Assembly (NCBI GenBank): GCA_016191785.1
Contig: JACPVJ010000188.1
Span: 1 to 64,000, forward strand
Source: Myxococcales bacterium
Lineage (GTDB): Bacteria > Myxococcota_A > Polyangia > Polyangiales > Polyangiaceae
DNA: 64,000 nt
Direction of reading: 5' to 3'
Part shown: positions 45,543 to 56,274 of the stretch, piece after piece
How positions within the stretch are numbered: position 1 is the stretch's first letter
How the letters are laid out: every line of letters starts with the position of its first letter
The notes under the pieces: model-generated
Database searches by the model: none
Seen by the model: the letters and a program-made list of their open reading frames with translations, nothing else
What the model was told of the DNA's origin: nothing
Program-made: the position numbers and the translations under genes

Positions 45543-46202
45543 ATGGTGCTGCGGCAGGCTGCGCTGTTCGACATGGATCGCACCCTGATCCGGCGCGACA
45601 CGGCGAGCCTCTACGTGCGCTATCAGCGTGATCGCGGCGAGGTGAGCCGCGGTTACTCGCTGCGCGTGGCCTGGTGGCTGTTCAAGTACACCCTGGGGGT
45701 GATCGACGCCGAGAAGGTGGCAGAGCGCGCGCTCGCCTCGTATCGCGGGAAAGAAGAGGCCTGGATGGCGGAGCGCTGCCAGGGGTGGTTCCGCGACTAT
45801 GTCTTGCCCCACGTCACCGACAGCGGGCGCCGCGCCGTCGAGCGCCATCGCGCGTCCGGCGACGTGCTGGTGATCGTGACCGGCGCCACGCGCTATGCTG
45901 CCGAGCCGCTGGCGCGCGAGCTCGGTATCGATCATGTGGTGTGCACCGAGCTCGAGGTCGACCCCGCGGGTCGATTCACCGGCAAGCTGTCCCGCCCGAT
46001 GTGCTACGGCCACGGCAAGATCACGCGCACTCAGCGCCTGGCCGCCGAGCAGGGTTTCGATCTGGGGCGGTCGTGCTTCTACTCCGACAGCATCACCGAC
46101 CGGCCGCTGCTCGAGCACGTGCACGAGCCGATCGTGGTCAACCCCGACGCCCGCCTGCGCCGCCTGGCCAAGCAGCGGGGCTGGCGGATCGAGCGCTGGT
46201 GA
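45543..46202 (+). CDS. HAD-IB family phosphatase (SerB-like)
   Basis: 219 residues. Motif I DMDRT with nucleophile Asp10 and Asp12, motif II VTGA (in VIVTGATRYAAEPLA), Lys in motif III (GKITRTQRLAAE) and motif IV CFYSDSITDRP. This arrangement is the HAD-IB subfamily related to phosphoserine phosphatases. A helical insertion after motif I (about 35-85) is the substrate-specifying cap. Such proteins hydrolyse small phosphomonoesters; the substrate is not determined. TACAAT ends six bases before the ATG, so the mRNA may be leaderless. The gene is divergent from hrpB. Confidence 0.92.
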   Translation: MVLRQAALFDMDRTLIRRDTASLYVRYQRDRGEVSRGYSLRVAWWLFKYTLGVIDAEKVAERALASYRGKEEAWMAERCQGWFRDYVLPHVTDSGRRAVERHRASGDVLVIVTGATRYAAEPLARELGIDHVVCTELEVDPAGRFTGKLSRPMCYGHGKITRTQRLAAEQGFDLGRSCFYSDSITDRPLLEHVHEPIVVNPDARLRRLAKQRGWRIERW

Positions 46203-46211
46203 GCGCCTGGG

Positions 46212-46490
46212 TCAGCCCCCGGCCTTCTTCAGATTGCTGATCCCGACGAAGAGCAAGATGGCCGCGACGATGGCGATGGGGAAGGCGAGGCCGGTGGTGA
46301 TGATGCCGAAGGGCATGGCCTCTTGGGTGGCTCGCTGGGAGCCGAACGCGACCAGGACCACGCCGCCGATCAGGGTGAGCAGCGCGAACGCGCAGCCGCA
46401 CCCGCCGCAGCCCCGGAGCAGCTTCGCGTTCTTGATCTTGCCCGGGTCGGCGGCACCGGCGCCGGGCAGGCCGGGAGCTTGGGGTTGCAT
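46212..46490 (-). CDS. Small two-segment membrane protein
   Basis: 92 residues. A short Pro/Gly-rich N-terminus and a Cys cluster (LLRGCGGCGCAF, residues about 25-36) are followed by two membrane helices, about 34-52 and 64-82. The Cys-Gly-Cys group lies at the membrane interface and could bind metal or be modified. I do not recognise a family. It follows the SRPBCC-cyclase gene at 60 bases on the same strand and is convergent with the HAD phosphatase gene. Confidence 0.7.
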   Translation of the reverse strand: MQPQAPGLPGAGAADPGKIKNAKLLRGCGGCGCAFALLTLIGGVVLVAFGSQRATQEAMPFGIITTGLAFPIAIVAAILLFVGISNLKKAGG

Positions 46491-46550
46491 GCTCGGTGAT
46501 TAAGTGCGCGCTCCGACGCGCGCGTCAAGCCGGCCCGGGAGCGCAAGCGC

Positions 46551-48362
46551 TCAGTCTCTTCGGTCGAGCGCGATGCGCGCCGCGGTGAGCGGTTCGGAGA
46601 GACCTTTCAGCTCGGCCGCGAACGTCTCGGGCACGCACGGGGTGTCGAGCCAGCCCAGCGTCCGGGCGCTGTCGGCCAGCGCTTTCGGCAAGACCAGCTC
46701 TCCGCCCTGGGCCGCGCCCTGCAGGCGGGCCGCCACGTTCACCGTCTGCCCGAAATAGTCGAGGACGCCGTTGGCGGTCACGACGTAGCACGGGCCCGCG
46801 AACACTCCGACCTTCAGGCTGAGATCGCCCGCGTCCGCCTCGCTCCGCCGAAACGCGCGGAACTCGGCGTGCATGGCCGCGCCGGCGCGCACGGCGTCTT
46901 CCTCCCGGATGAACGCGGCCATCACCGCGTCACCGATGGTCTTGACCACCGTCCCAGAGTGCTCGGCCACGACGCGGTCCAAGAGCTCGAAGTGGGCCTG
47001 CACCACCCGGAAAGCGCGGGCGTCGCCCACCGCGGTGTAGAGCGCGGTCGACCCGGTGAGGTCGGTGAACAAGAGCGCGACGCGCGCGATGCGCAGCGAG
47101 AGCCCGGGCCGCAGCACCTCGCGGGCGAACTGCCTTCGAAACTCGGGCAGCATGCTCACGTGGTGGGCGGTCGCCGCGGTCTGGGTGAAGTCCACCCGCT
47201 CGAGCTTCACGTGACGCTCGCGGGGGTCTTCCTGGCTGACCACGATCCGTGCGCCGGGCTCGAGATCGGCCTGGGCCGGCTCGAGCGTCGTGGCGCTCGC
47301 GGTGGCACTCAGGCTCTTCGCGCCGCCGGCCCCGACGCGGAGGATGGCCGCGGGGCCGCCGCGGACGAACAGGCGGTAGCGCCCGGGCTTGGAGGGTGCC
47401 GAGAGCTCGACCTGGCCCGACGCCGGGAGCACGGTCTGCGCGAGCACGTGGGGCGTCCGCGCCGGCCCGCCGATGCAGTACGGCCCCTCGTCGACGGTGC
47501 GGATGCCCGCGGTCGGTCGGAAAGTGGCCTCGACCGCCTGATCCAGGTCCAGATCGAACGAGATGTCGCACAGCTGGCAGTGCGCGTGGGCGCCCAGGTC
47601 CGTGAGGCTCTGGCTGCGCTCGGAGGCGGTGCGGCAGCTCGGGCAGATCAAGTCCCAGCACAGCTCGAGGAGGCCAGCGCTCACCGCGTGGAGACACGCT
47701 GCGAGCATCACGTTCCGGTCGATGCCCCAGGTCTCTGCGAGCTCGAACGGGCGGATGCGATCGACGTCGACATCGGACCCCGACCGGATCAGATCGACCA
47801 GCTGCTTGCCCGCCGACTGGGCCGGCCCGGGCAGCGACTCGAGGTACGGTGCCGCCAGGCGATCGAGCACCGACCCGTCGACCGATCCGGCGGCCGAGGC
47901 GAGCGCGCGGCCGCCGGCGGCGAGCGCGCCGTCGATCTGCTCGATGTAGTCGGCGATGCGCCCGACGAAGCGGCCGACCTGCAGCCGCAGCACCGGCGCG
48001 ATCACGCCAAACTTCGGCTGCGCACCTACCCGCACCGTGACGTTCGTGCCCCCGCCGGTCCGGGGTGCGAGCTCGAACTCGTTGAGCAGCTGGGTGACCA
48101 GGCCGCGGCGGACGTCCCGTCGCACGCTGAAGCGCGTGGGCTCGATCCACTCGTACGGCCGCTCCTCGTACTCCAGCGGAAAGCCGCCGGACACGGTGGT
48201 GACCACGTGTCGGGCGGCGCTGGCGTCGTCGTTCGGCGAGAGCGCGAGGCGGCCGAGCCCGACCGCGCGATTCAGGCGCTCGGTGTCGGTGACCAGCGGC
48301 CAGAGCGCTCCGGCGTCTGCCCGGCACGCGACGACGCGCTCCACCACCACCGCTTTTGCCAT
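46551..48362 (-). CDS. Adenylate-type class III cyclase fused to SRPBCC domain
   Basis: 603 residues, cytoplasmic, no membrane helix. Residues 1-150 are a START/SRPBCC-type hydrophobic-ligand domain (VVVERVVACRADAGALWPLV, FSVRRDVRRGLVTQLLNEFEL). The middle (about 160-400) has a zinc-ribbon-like pair of CxxC motifs at 240-243 and 262-265 and matches the DUF5939 type found before cyclase domains. The class III catalytic domain (about 425-595) has both metal aspartates (Asp434 in LFTDLTGST, Asp478 in KTIGDAVMA), Lys474, the Asp in DYFGQTVNVAARL, and the Asn/Arg of the transition-state pair. The Lys/Asp combination indicates ATP specificity. Synthesis of cAMP in response to a lipid-like ligand is inference. 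Confidence 0.93.
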   Translation of the reverse strand: MAKAVVVERVVACRADAGALWPLVTDTERLNRAVGLGRLALSPNDDASAARHVVTTVSGGFPLEYEERPYEWIEPTRFSVRRDVRRGLVTQLLNEFELAPRTGGGTNVTVRVGAQPKFGVIAPVLRLQVGRFVGRIADYIEQIDGALAAGGRALASAAGSVDGSVLDRLAAPYLESLPGPAQSAGKQLVDLIRSGSDVDVDRIRPFELAETWGIDRNVMLAACLHAVSAGLLELCWDLICPSCRTASERSQSLTDLGAHAHCQLCDISFDLDLDQAVEATFRPTAGIRTVDEGPYCIGGPARTPHVLAQTVLPASGQVELSAPSKPGRYRLFVRGGPAAILRVGAGGAKSLSATASATTLEPAQADLEPGARIVVSQEDPRERHVKLERVDFTQTAATAHHVSMLPEFRRQFAREVLRPGLSLRIARVALLFTDLTGSTALYTAVGDARAFRVVQAHFELLDRVVAEHSGTVVKTIGDAVMAAFIREEDAVRAGAAMHAEFRAFRRSEADAGDLSLKVGVFAGPCYVVTANGVLDYFGQTVNVAARLQGAAQGGELVLPKALADSARTLGWLDTPCVPETFAAELKGLSEPLTAARIALDRRD

Positions 48363-48397
48363 CCGCCCAGCAGCGTAGCGCCCCCGGGTGCCGAACG

Positions 48398-49107
<710 letters not shown>

Positions 49108-49111
<4 letters not shown>

Positions 49112-50424
49112 GGCACGAGCTCCCGTGCGTGGTCGGCGGCGTCGCGTCCGAAGATCAAGGCGTCTTCCATCGATGAGTAGTTCCAGTTGCCGTAGCGCCC
49201 GGCCGGAAGGATGTCCCGGCTCGTGAGGAAGGCCCGCACGGTCTCGAGCGCGTCGAAGTAGGAGTGGTCGAAGATCACGTACGCATAGTCGATCTTGCGA
49301 ACGCGGGCGAAGGCCACGTCGCTGGGCTGGGAAATCAGGCCGAGCTCCAAGAGGCCCGCGGTCACGCGGGGCAAGAGGCTTGCTTCGTCCGGGGGCGTGC
49401 GGTCGGCCAGCTCGACGTACAGGCAGGCCTTGCCCGGCGGCGCCATCGCGCTCGAGAAGTGCGAGTAGCAGCCGACGCGGTAGAACGGATACTTCGCTTC
49501 CGGGACGTAGATCCAGTGGTAGGGCTTGCCCGAGGGGGCTGCCAGGGCGACGTCCAGGTAATAGAGCGGGTTATGGCGCAGCTTCGCTGCGGCGGAGCGC
49601 ACCTCGTCGGGCGCGTCGGTCAGGCTCTGGACCAGCTGCGGCAGCGGCGCGGTGCTGATCAACACGTCGTAGCTCACGCGCTCGCCGTCGGCGAAGTGCA
49701 GGCGCTTTTCGTGGGCGTCGATGCGCTCGGGGGCGCGCCCGAGCTCGAGCTCCGGAAGCTCTTTGGCCATGGCCTTCGGGAGCTCGCCGATCCCCAGTCG
49801 CGGGTAGACGAAGCTCTGGTTGTAGCCGAGCTCGCGCTCGCTCGCGCCCACCGCGCCGGCGATCACGTCTTCGAGCTTGGGCAGCGGAACGAACCTCTGG
49901 CACCACGCGGCGGTGATCTCGCTCGGGTGCACGCCCCAGAGCCGCGAGTTGTAGGGGAGCATGAAGTGGCGGCTGAACCCGGGACCGAAGTGGGTGAGGC
50001 AGAACTCCTCGAAGTTGCGAGGCTCGGCCTTTCCCTCGGCGAAGTGCGCCGTCAGAAACCCCATCAGACACTCGTAGGCCACGGCCGGCGGCAGGCCGAA
50101 GGTGTTGGCCTGGAAGGGGTAGCGTGTGTAGACGCCATTCGACCAGATCACGCTGTTGCGCTGCACCACCGTGTGGTCGCTGCCGATCCACCCGAGCACC
50201 CGCTCTCGCATCGCGGCGTCGCGCAGGTGGAGCAGGTGCCCAGTGCGATCGAACCGATACCCCGAGTCCTCGAGGGTGACGCAGTGGCCCCCCGGGTGCC
50301 CCTGCTTCTCGAAGATTCGGTGATCGGTGCCCGCCGCCTTCAGGCTCAGCGCCGCGCTCATGCCGGTGAGCCCGGCGCCGAGGATGGCGACGGGAACGTG
50401 CGGACGCCGTTCGGTCGGGGGCAT
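49108..50424 (-). CDS. FAD-dependent oxidoreductase / UDP-galactopyranose mutase-like
   Basis: 438 residues. N-terminal Rossmann motif [35 protein letters not shown] (given here in parts) binds FAD; the second motif is [22 protein letters not shown]. The layout, with [23 protein letters not shown] and [17 protein letters not shown], fits the amine-oxidase/protoporphyrinogen-oxidase superfamily and is close to UDP-galactopyranose mutases, which act on nucleotide sugars. It is translationally coupled to the GT2 gene downstream and lies 41 bases behind polA. A sugar-nucleotide mutase/transferase pair is the simplest reading; substrate specificity cannot be read from sequence. Confidence 0.88.
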
Positions 50425-50465
50425 GGCGCGCGGAAGCTAGTCCAAGCTCGGGCCCGAGGCGAGGG

Positions 50466-53198
50466 TCAGTGTGCGTCTTTCCAGGTCTTGCCCGCGCCCA
50501 CGTCGACCGCCAGCGGAACGTCGAGCGAAAGCACGGCTTCCATCGCCGCCTTGACCTTCGCCTTCGCGGCGTCGACCTCCGAATCGGGGACCTCGAAGAC
50601 CAGCTCGTCGTGGACCGTCAGCACCATGCGTGCGCCCGGGGTGGGTGGCGTGCGGAAGCACAACATCGCGAGCTTCAAGATGTCGGCGGCGGTGCCCTGA
50701 ATGGGAGCATTCATCGCGATGCGCTCCGCCGCGAGGCGCTTCTGGCGGTTGCCGCTCTGGATGTCGGGCACCATGCGTCGCCGCCCGGAGAGGGTGTGGA
50801 CCGCCTCGCTGGCGCGGGCACCGTCCAGGGTGGCGTTCATGAAGCGTCGAACGCCCTCGTAGCGGCGGAAGTACGCTGCGATGAAGCTCGAGGCTTCGGC
50901 CCGCGGGATCCCCAGGCTCTTGGAAAGTCCGCTGTCACCTTGGCCGTAGATCACGCCGAAGTTCACCGCCTTGGCGCGCCGGCGCATCTCGGGGGTGACC
51001 GCGGCTGCGTCCACCTCGAAGACCTCCATCGCGGTGCGCGTGTGGACGTCCTGCCCGCTCCTGAACGCGTCGCACAAGACCGGGTCTTTCGAGAGGTGCG
51101 CGAGCACGCGGAGCTCGATCTGCGAGTAGTCCGCGCTCACGATGCTGTGGCCCGGCGGCGCGATGAACGCGCCGCGGATCTCGCGGCCCAGCTCGCTGCG
51201 AATCGGGATGTTCTGCAGGTTCGGGTCGGTGCTCGAGAGCCGCCCCGTGGCCGCCACCGCCTGCTCCCAGCTGGTGTGCACCCGGCCGGTTCGCGGGTTC
51301 ACCAGGCTCGGCAGCGCGTCGATGTACGTGCCCTTCAGCTTGGCCACCTGCCGGTGCTCCAGGATGACCTTCGGCAGCGGGTGCTCGTCGGCCAGCGCCT
51401 CGAGCGTGTCGGCGTCGGTGGAACGCGAGGTCTTGGTGCGGCGCAGCGGGGTGAGCCCGAGCTCGTCGAAGAGGAGCACCTCGAGCTGACGGGGCGAGGC
51501 CAGATTGAAGGCCCGCCCGGCGAGTCGGTGCGCTTCGGCCTCGAGCCGTGCGAGCTCGCTCCGGCAGAGGCCACCGAGCTCGGCCAGGCGCGAGCTGTCG
51601 ATCAGCACGCCACCGAGCTCCATCTCGGCCAGCACGCTCGAGAGAGGTAGCTCGATCTCGTCCAGGATCGTGCCGAGCCCCTCGTCGAGCACTCGCTTCC
51701 TCGAGCGCTCGGCCGCGCGCAGCGTGGCTTCGGCGCGGAGCGCCGCGTAGCGGGTCGCCTCGGCCAGGGGCACCTGGTCGAAGTCGAGTCGCTGGCCGCG
51801 CGCGGGTCGGGTCAGCGCGGCGAGATCGGGCAGCACCACGCCCAGCTCGCGCTCGGCGATCGACTCGAGGTCGTTGCGGCGCTCGGGGTCGAGCAGGTAG
51901 CTGTCGAGCTGCACGTCGGCGTGACCGCCGACCAGACTGAGCCCGTTCCAGGCGAGGACCACCGTCTCGTGCTTGAGGCAGTGCGCCAGCTTGTGCACCG
52001 AGGCGTCCGCCAAGATCGCCCCGAGCGCAGCCTTCACTTCGTCGAACGAGAGCTGGCGCGGCGTCCCCAGGGCGCGGTGCGCGATGGGGACGTAGTACCC
52101 GACGCCGTCTGCCGGCGACAGCGCGATGCCCGCCAGCGGCGACAAGGGCGAGTGCTCTGCCGTCTGCGCGGCGACCGCGACGCGCCCACTCGCGCGGATC
52201 GCCTCGGCCAGTGATCGGAGGCCGCCCTCGTCGAGCACGCACGTGGTCGTCACCTCGATGGCCGGGCCCGGGCTCGGAGACGGCGCGCTCGGGCGGAGGG
52301 CGGTCGGAGCGGCGTCGGCCTCGCTCTGAAGGGCGTGAAGCTGCCGCAGGAACCCGAGCTCGCCGTAAAGCCGCTTCAGCCGCTCGACGTCGCGTCCGCC
52401 CCAGCGCAGCGCCCCGAGGTCGAAGTCGATGACCGAGTCGTCCTTGAGCGTCACCAGCTTCTGACTGATCAGCGCCTGGTCGCGGTGCTGCTCCAGGTTC
52501 TGGCGCAGCGCCTTCTTGGTGATCTTGTCGAGGTTCGCGTAGACGCCCTCGAGCGTCCCGAACTCGACCAGCAAGTCGCGAGCGGTCTTGGGGCCCACGT
52601 GGGGAACGCCCGGCACGTTGTCGCTGGTGTCTCCCATCAGTGCCAGCAGATCGCGGACCTGGTCGACGCGCACCCCGAAGCGCTCTTCCACCTCGGGAAC
52701 GCCGAACACGCGGTCGCGCATGGTGTCCCACATCACGACGTCCGCCCCCACGAGCTGCATCAGATCCTTGTCCGCTCCGACGATCACGACCTTGAGCCCG
52801 TGGCGTCGCGCGTCCCGCACGGCGGCGGCGATCAAGTCGTCGGCCTCGATGCCTTGCTCCTTCAGCACCGGAATGGCGAAGGCCTCGATGATCTCCTGGC
52901 ACCGCCCGAACTGCACCTTCAGGTCGTCGGGCGCCGGTGGCCGGGTCGCCTTGTACTCGGGGTACAGCTCGCGCCGGAACGTGTCGCGTCCGGAATCCAT
53001 GGCGACCGCCAAGAGCGCGGGCCGTCGCTCGCGCACCAGGCGCTCGAGCATGCTGACCGTCCCGAAGGTGGCGTTGGTCGGCTCGCCGCTCGGGCTCGAG
53101 AGCTCGCCGATGGCGTGGTAGGCACGCAGGACGTAGCTCGAGAGGTCCACCACGTAGAGGACCTCGGGATCGCCGGGTGGGAAAAGGTGCGTGCCCAT
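50466..53198 (-). CDS. polA: DNA polymerase I, proofreading site degenerate
   Basis: 910 residues; fills gaps after Okazaki fragment and excision repair. The N-terminal 5'-3' exonuclease domain (about 12-290) is intact (VDLSSYVLRAYHAI, GIEADDLIAAAV, LMGDTSDNVPGVPHVGPKTA). The polymerase domain has motif A DYSQIELRVLAHLS, motif B RRAKAVNFGVIYGQ, and motif C VHDELVFEVP. The middle 3'-5' exonuclease domain has lost key residues: the Exo I DTE is A-A-Q (VAVAAQT), Exo II Asp is Glu (KHE), and Exo III Asp is Arg (RYAALRA). It should therefore lack proofreading, as in Taq polymerase. TATTCG lies seven bases before the start. Confidence 0.97.
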   Translation of the reverse strand: MGTHLFPPGDPEVLYVVDLSSYVLRAYHAIGELSSPSGEPTNATFGTVSMLERLVRERRPALLAVAMDSGRDTFRRELYPEYKATRPPAPDDLKVQFGRCQEIIEAFAIPVLKEQGIEADDLIAAAVRDARRHGLKVVIVGADKDLMQLVGADVVMWDTMRDRVFGVPEVEERFGVRVDQVRDLLALMGDTSDNVPGVPHVGPKTARDLLVEFGTLEGVYANLDKITKKALRQNLEQHRDQALISQKLVTLKDDSVIDFDLGALRWGGRDVERLKRLYGELGFLRQLHALQSEADAAPTALRPSAPSPSPGPAIEVTTTCVLDEGGLRSLAEAIRASGRVAVAAQTAEHSPLSPLAGIALSPADGVGYYVPIAHRALGTPRQLSFDEVKAALGAILADASVHKLAHCLKHETVVLAWNGLSLVGGHADVQLDSYLLDPERRNDLESIAERELGVVLPDLAALTRPARGQRLDFDQVPLAEATRYAALRAEATLRAAERSRKRVLDEGLGTILDEIELPLSSVLAEMELGGVLIDSSRLAELGGLCRSELARLEAEAHRLAGRAFNLASPRQLEVLLFDELGLTPLRRTKTSRSTDADTLEALADEHPLPKVILEHRQVAKLKGTYIDALPSLVNPRTGRVHTSWEQAVAATGRLSSTDPNLQNIPIRSELGREIRGAFIAPPGHSIVSADYSQIELRVLAHLSKDPVLCDAFRSGQDVHTRTAMEVFEVDAAAVTPEMRRRAKAVNFGVIYGQGDSGLSKSLGIPRAEASSFIAAYFRRYEGVRRFMNATLDGARASEAVHTLSGRRRMVPDIQSGNRQKRLAAERIAMNAPIQGTAADILKLAMLCFRTPPTPGARMVLTVHDELVFEVPDSEVDAAKAKVKAAMEAVLSLDVPLAVDVGAGKTWKDAH

Positions 53199-53322
53199 CG
53201 AGGGGCGAATACCCCACCGGGCCCGCGCTGGCGACGCCGCGCAGAGTCCTTCGTTTCTCCAGGCGGTTCGGCCGAGTCCTGGCGTCGCCCGGGTCGCCCG
53301 AGTAGGCTAGCGCCTCGGAGCG

Positions 53323-54732
<1,410 letters not shown>

Positions 54733-54789
54733 GCGCGCGCGTGGGGCGCGAACCTTGACCGGCGCGGCGGATCGGCCGTACGGAAGGGC

Positions 54790-56181
54790 ATGCGCTTCAT
54801 TCGACGATCCGTCGCCCTTCTGACCCTGAGCGCCCTCGGGAGCGCGGTCGGGCTCGGCGGCGCACCGATTTCGGTGGCTCGGGCCCAGACAGCGGCGGAC
54901 AAAGCGACCGCGCGTCAGCTGGCCACCGAGGGCATCGAGCTGTACAAGGCCGGGAAATTCTCCGAAGCCCTCGACAAGCTGGATCGGGCAGAGCAGCTCT
55001 ACGACGCACCGGTCCACTTGATCTACATCGCCCGGGCCAACGCGCAGCTCGGCCAGTACGTCGAGGCCGCCGAGGCGTATCGAAGATTGGTCCGCACTCA
55101 GCTGCCCGACAATGCCCCCGCGGTCTTCAAAGAGGCGGTGGCCGACGCGAAGAAAGAGCTGCCCGATGTCGAGCCGAAGATCGCCAGCCTGCGCGTCGAC
55201 GTCGAACCGCGAGACATCAAGGCGCTGAAGCTCGAGATCGACGGCGCCGCGGTGTCGAGCGCGGCGCTGGGCGTCGATCGCCCGGCCAACCCCGGCACTC
55301 GGAAGATCACTGCGTCGGCGCCGGGCTACAAGTCGGTGGAGCAGACCCTCGAGCTCAAGCCGGGCGAGAAGAAGAAGCTCGCGCTCACCCTCGAGCCCGA
55401 CCCGTCGGGCGCAGCCGGTGGCGGTGAGGGCGGGGCGGCAGGCGGGGCGGGCGGCGCGTCCGGCGACGGCGAGAAGGGTGGGTCGACACCTTCCGCCGAG
55501 CCCACCGGCAACTTCGGGTTCATCGCGGGCCTGCGCCTCGGCGCGGCGATCCCGGTCGGCAAGGTCGCCGAGGGGCACGAGATGAAGAACTACTTCGGGC
55601 CCGGAGGCGGCGTGGAAATCCGCGGCGGCGTTCGGGCCTTCAAGCGGTACTCCGCGGTGCTCCTGTTCGGGGTCGATAGCTACCAGCCGGGCCAGGTCTT
55701 CGAGGGGGGGCCCGGCGACTCGGTCGTCGAGGTCGTGCCCCAGGGGTTCAACGCCGGAGTCGGCATCATGTACGCCCCCCCGCCCGGGACGCTGGGCATC
55801 ATCGCCGAGCTCGATTTTCTTCCCCTGCACCGGTTCGAGGCGAAGCGCGACGTGAAGTTCAAGGCCCAGCCCCCGCCGCCCGATCCCAAGCGCAAGGACT
55901 GCAGCCAGACGCTGAAGGCTCATGGCACCGCGGTTCGGGTGTCCGGTGGGCTCCAGGTGCCGCTCACGCCCTGGCTCCAGCTCTCGCCCTACGCGGGGGT
56001 GGCTTTCGGCCAGCTCGGCGACTTCAGCAAAGACAGCGACTGCGTCGACGACGACTACACCTGGGCGGCCAAGGTCACGCCCTGGCACGACAAGGAGACC
56101 CCGGCTCAGGCGGGGCACGTGATGGTGAGTCTGGGGGTCGGCGGCGACATCCTGTTCGGGAGTGACAAGCCCTCGAAATGA
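54790..56181 (+). CDS. Exported TPR-PEGA protein with C-terminal beta barrel
   Basis: 463 residues. Signal peptide (cleavage after ARA, about residue 33). Residues about 40-125 are TPR-like helices (LATEGIELYKAGKFSEALDKLDRAEQLY). A PEGA-like domain follows at about 138-205 (SLRVDVEPRDIKALKLEIDGAAV...ITASAPGYKSVEQTLELKPGEKKKLALTLEP). A Gly-rich linker (about 208-240) leads to a barrel-like C-terminus with alternating strands (FGFIAGLRLGAAIPVGKV, TAVRVSGGLQVPLTPWLQLSPYAGVAFGQLG, MVSLGVGGDILFG). It probably sits in the outer membrane and is encoded 57 bases behind the kinase. Function unknown. Confidence 0.87.
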   Translation: MRFIRRSVALLTLSALGSAVGLGGAPISVARAQTAADKATARQLATEGIELYKAGKFSEALDKLDRAEQLYDAPVHLIYIARANAQLGQYVEAAEAYRRLVRTQLPDNAPAVFKEAVADAKKELPDVEPKIASLRVDVEPRDIKALKLEIDGAAVSSAALGVDRPANPGTRKITASAPGYKSVEQTLELKPGEKKKLALTLEPDPSGAAGGGEGGAAGGAGGASGDGEKGGSTPSAEPTGNFGFIAGLRLGAAIPVGKVAEGHEMKNYFGPGGGVEIRGGVRAFKRYSAVLLFGVDSYQPGQVFEGGPGDSVVEVVPQGFNAGVGIMYAPPPGTLGIIAELDFLPLHRFEAKRDVKFKAQPPPPDPKRKDCSQTLKAHGTAVRVSGGLQVPLTPWLQLSPYAGVAFGQLGDFSKDSDCVDDDYTWAAKVTPWHDKETPAQAGHVMVSLGVGGDILFGSDKPSK

Positions 56182-56183
56182 CG

Positions 56184-56268
56184 ATGTAAAGCGCGTTTCT
56201 ACAACGCAGTGCAACAAATTACATTGTCGTGACGATCGCAGGATTTGCCGGTGTTACCTGAACACCGG
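56184..56268 (+). promoter_or_regulatory. AT-rich control region with start-proximal hairpin
   Basis: This gap is visibly AT-richer than the rest of the window. ATGTAA (56184-56189) and TTACAT (56219-56224) are inverted copies. A perfect 8-bp stem CCGGTGTT/AACACCGG with a five-base loop (56248-56268) ends six bases before the glycosyltransferase ATG and covers the position where a ribosome site would lie. Confidence 0.5.
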
Positions 56269-56274
56269 TAGCGC

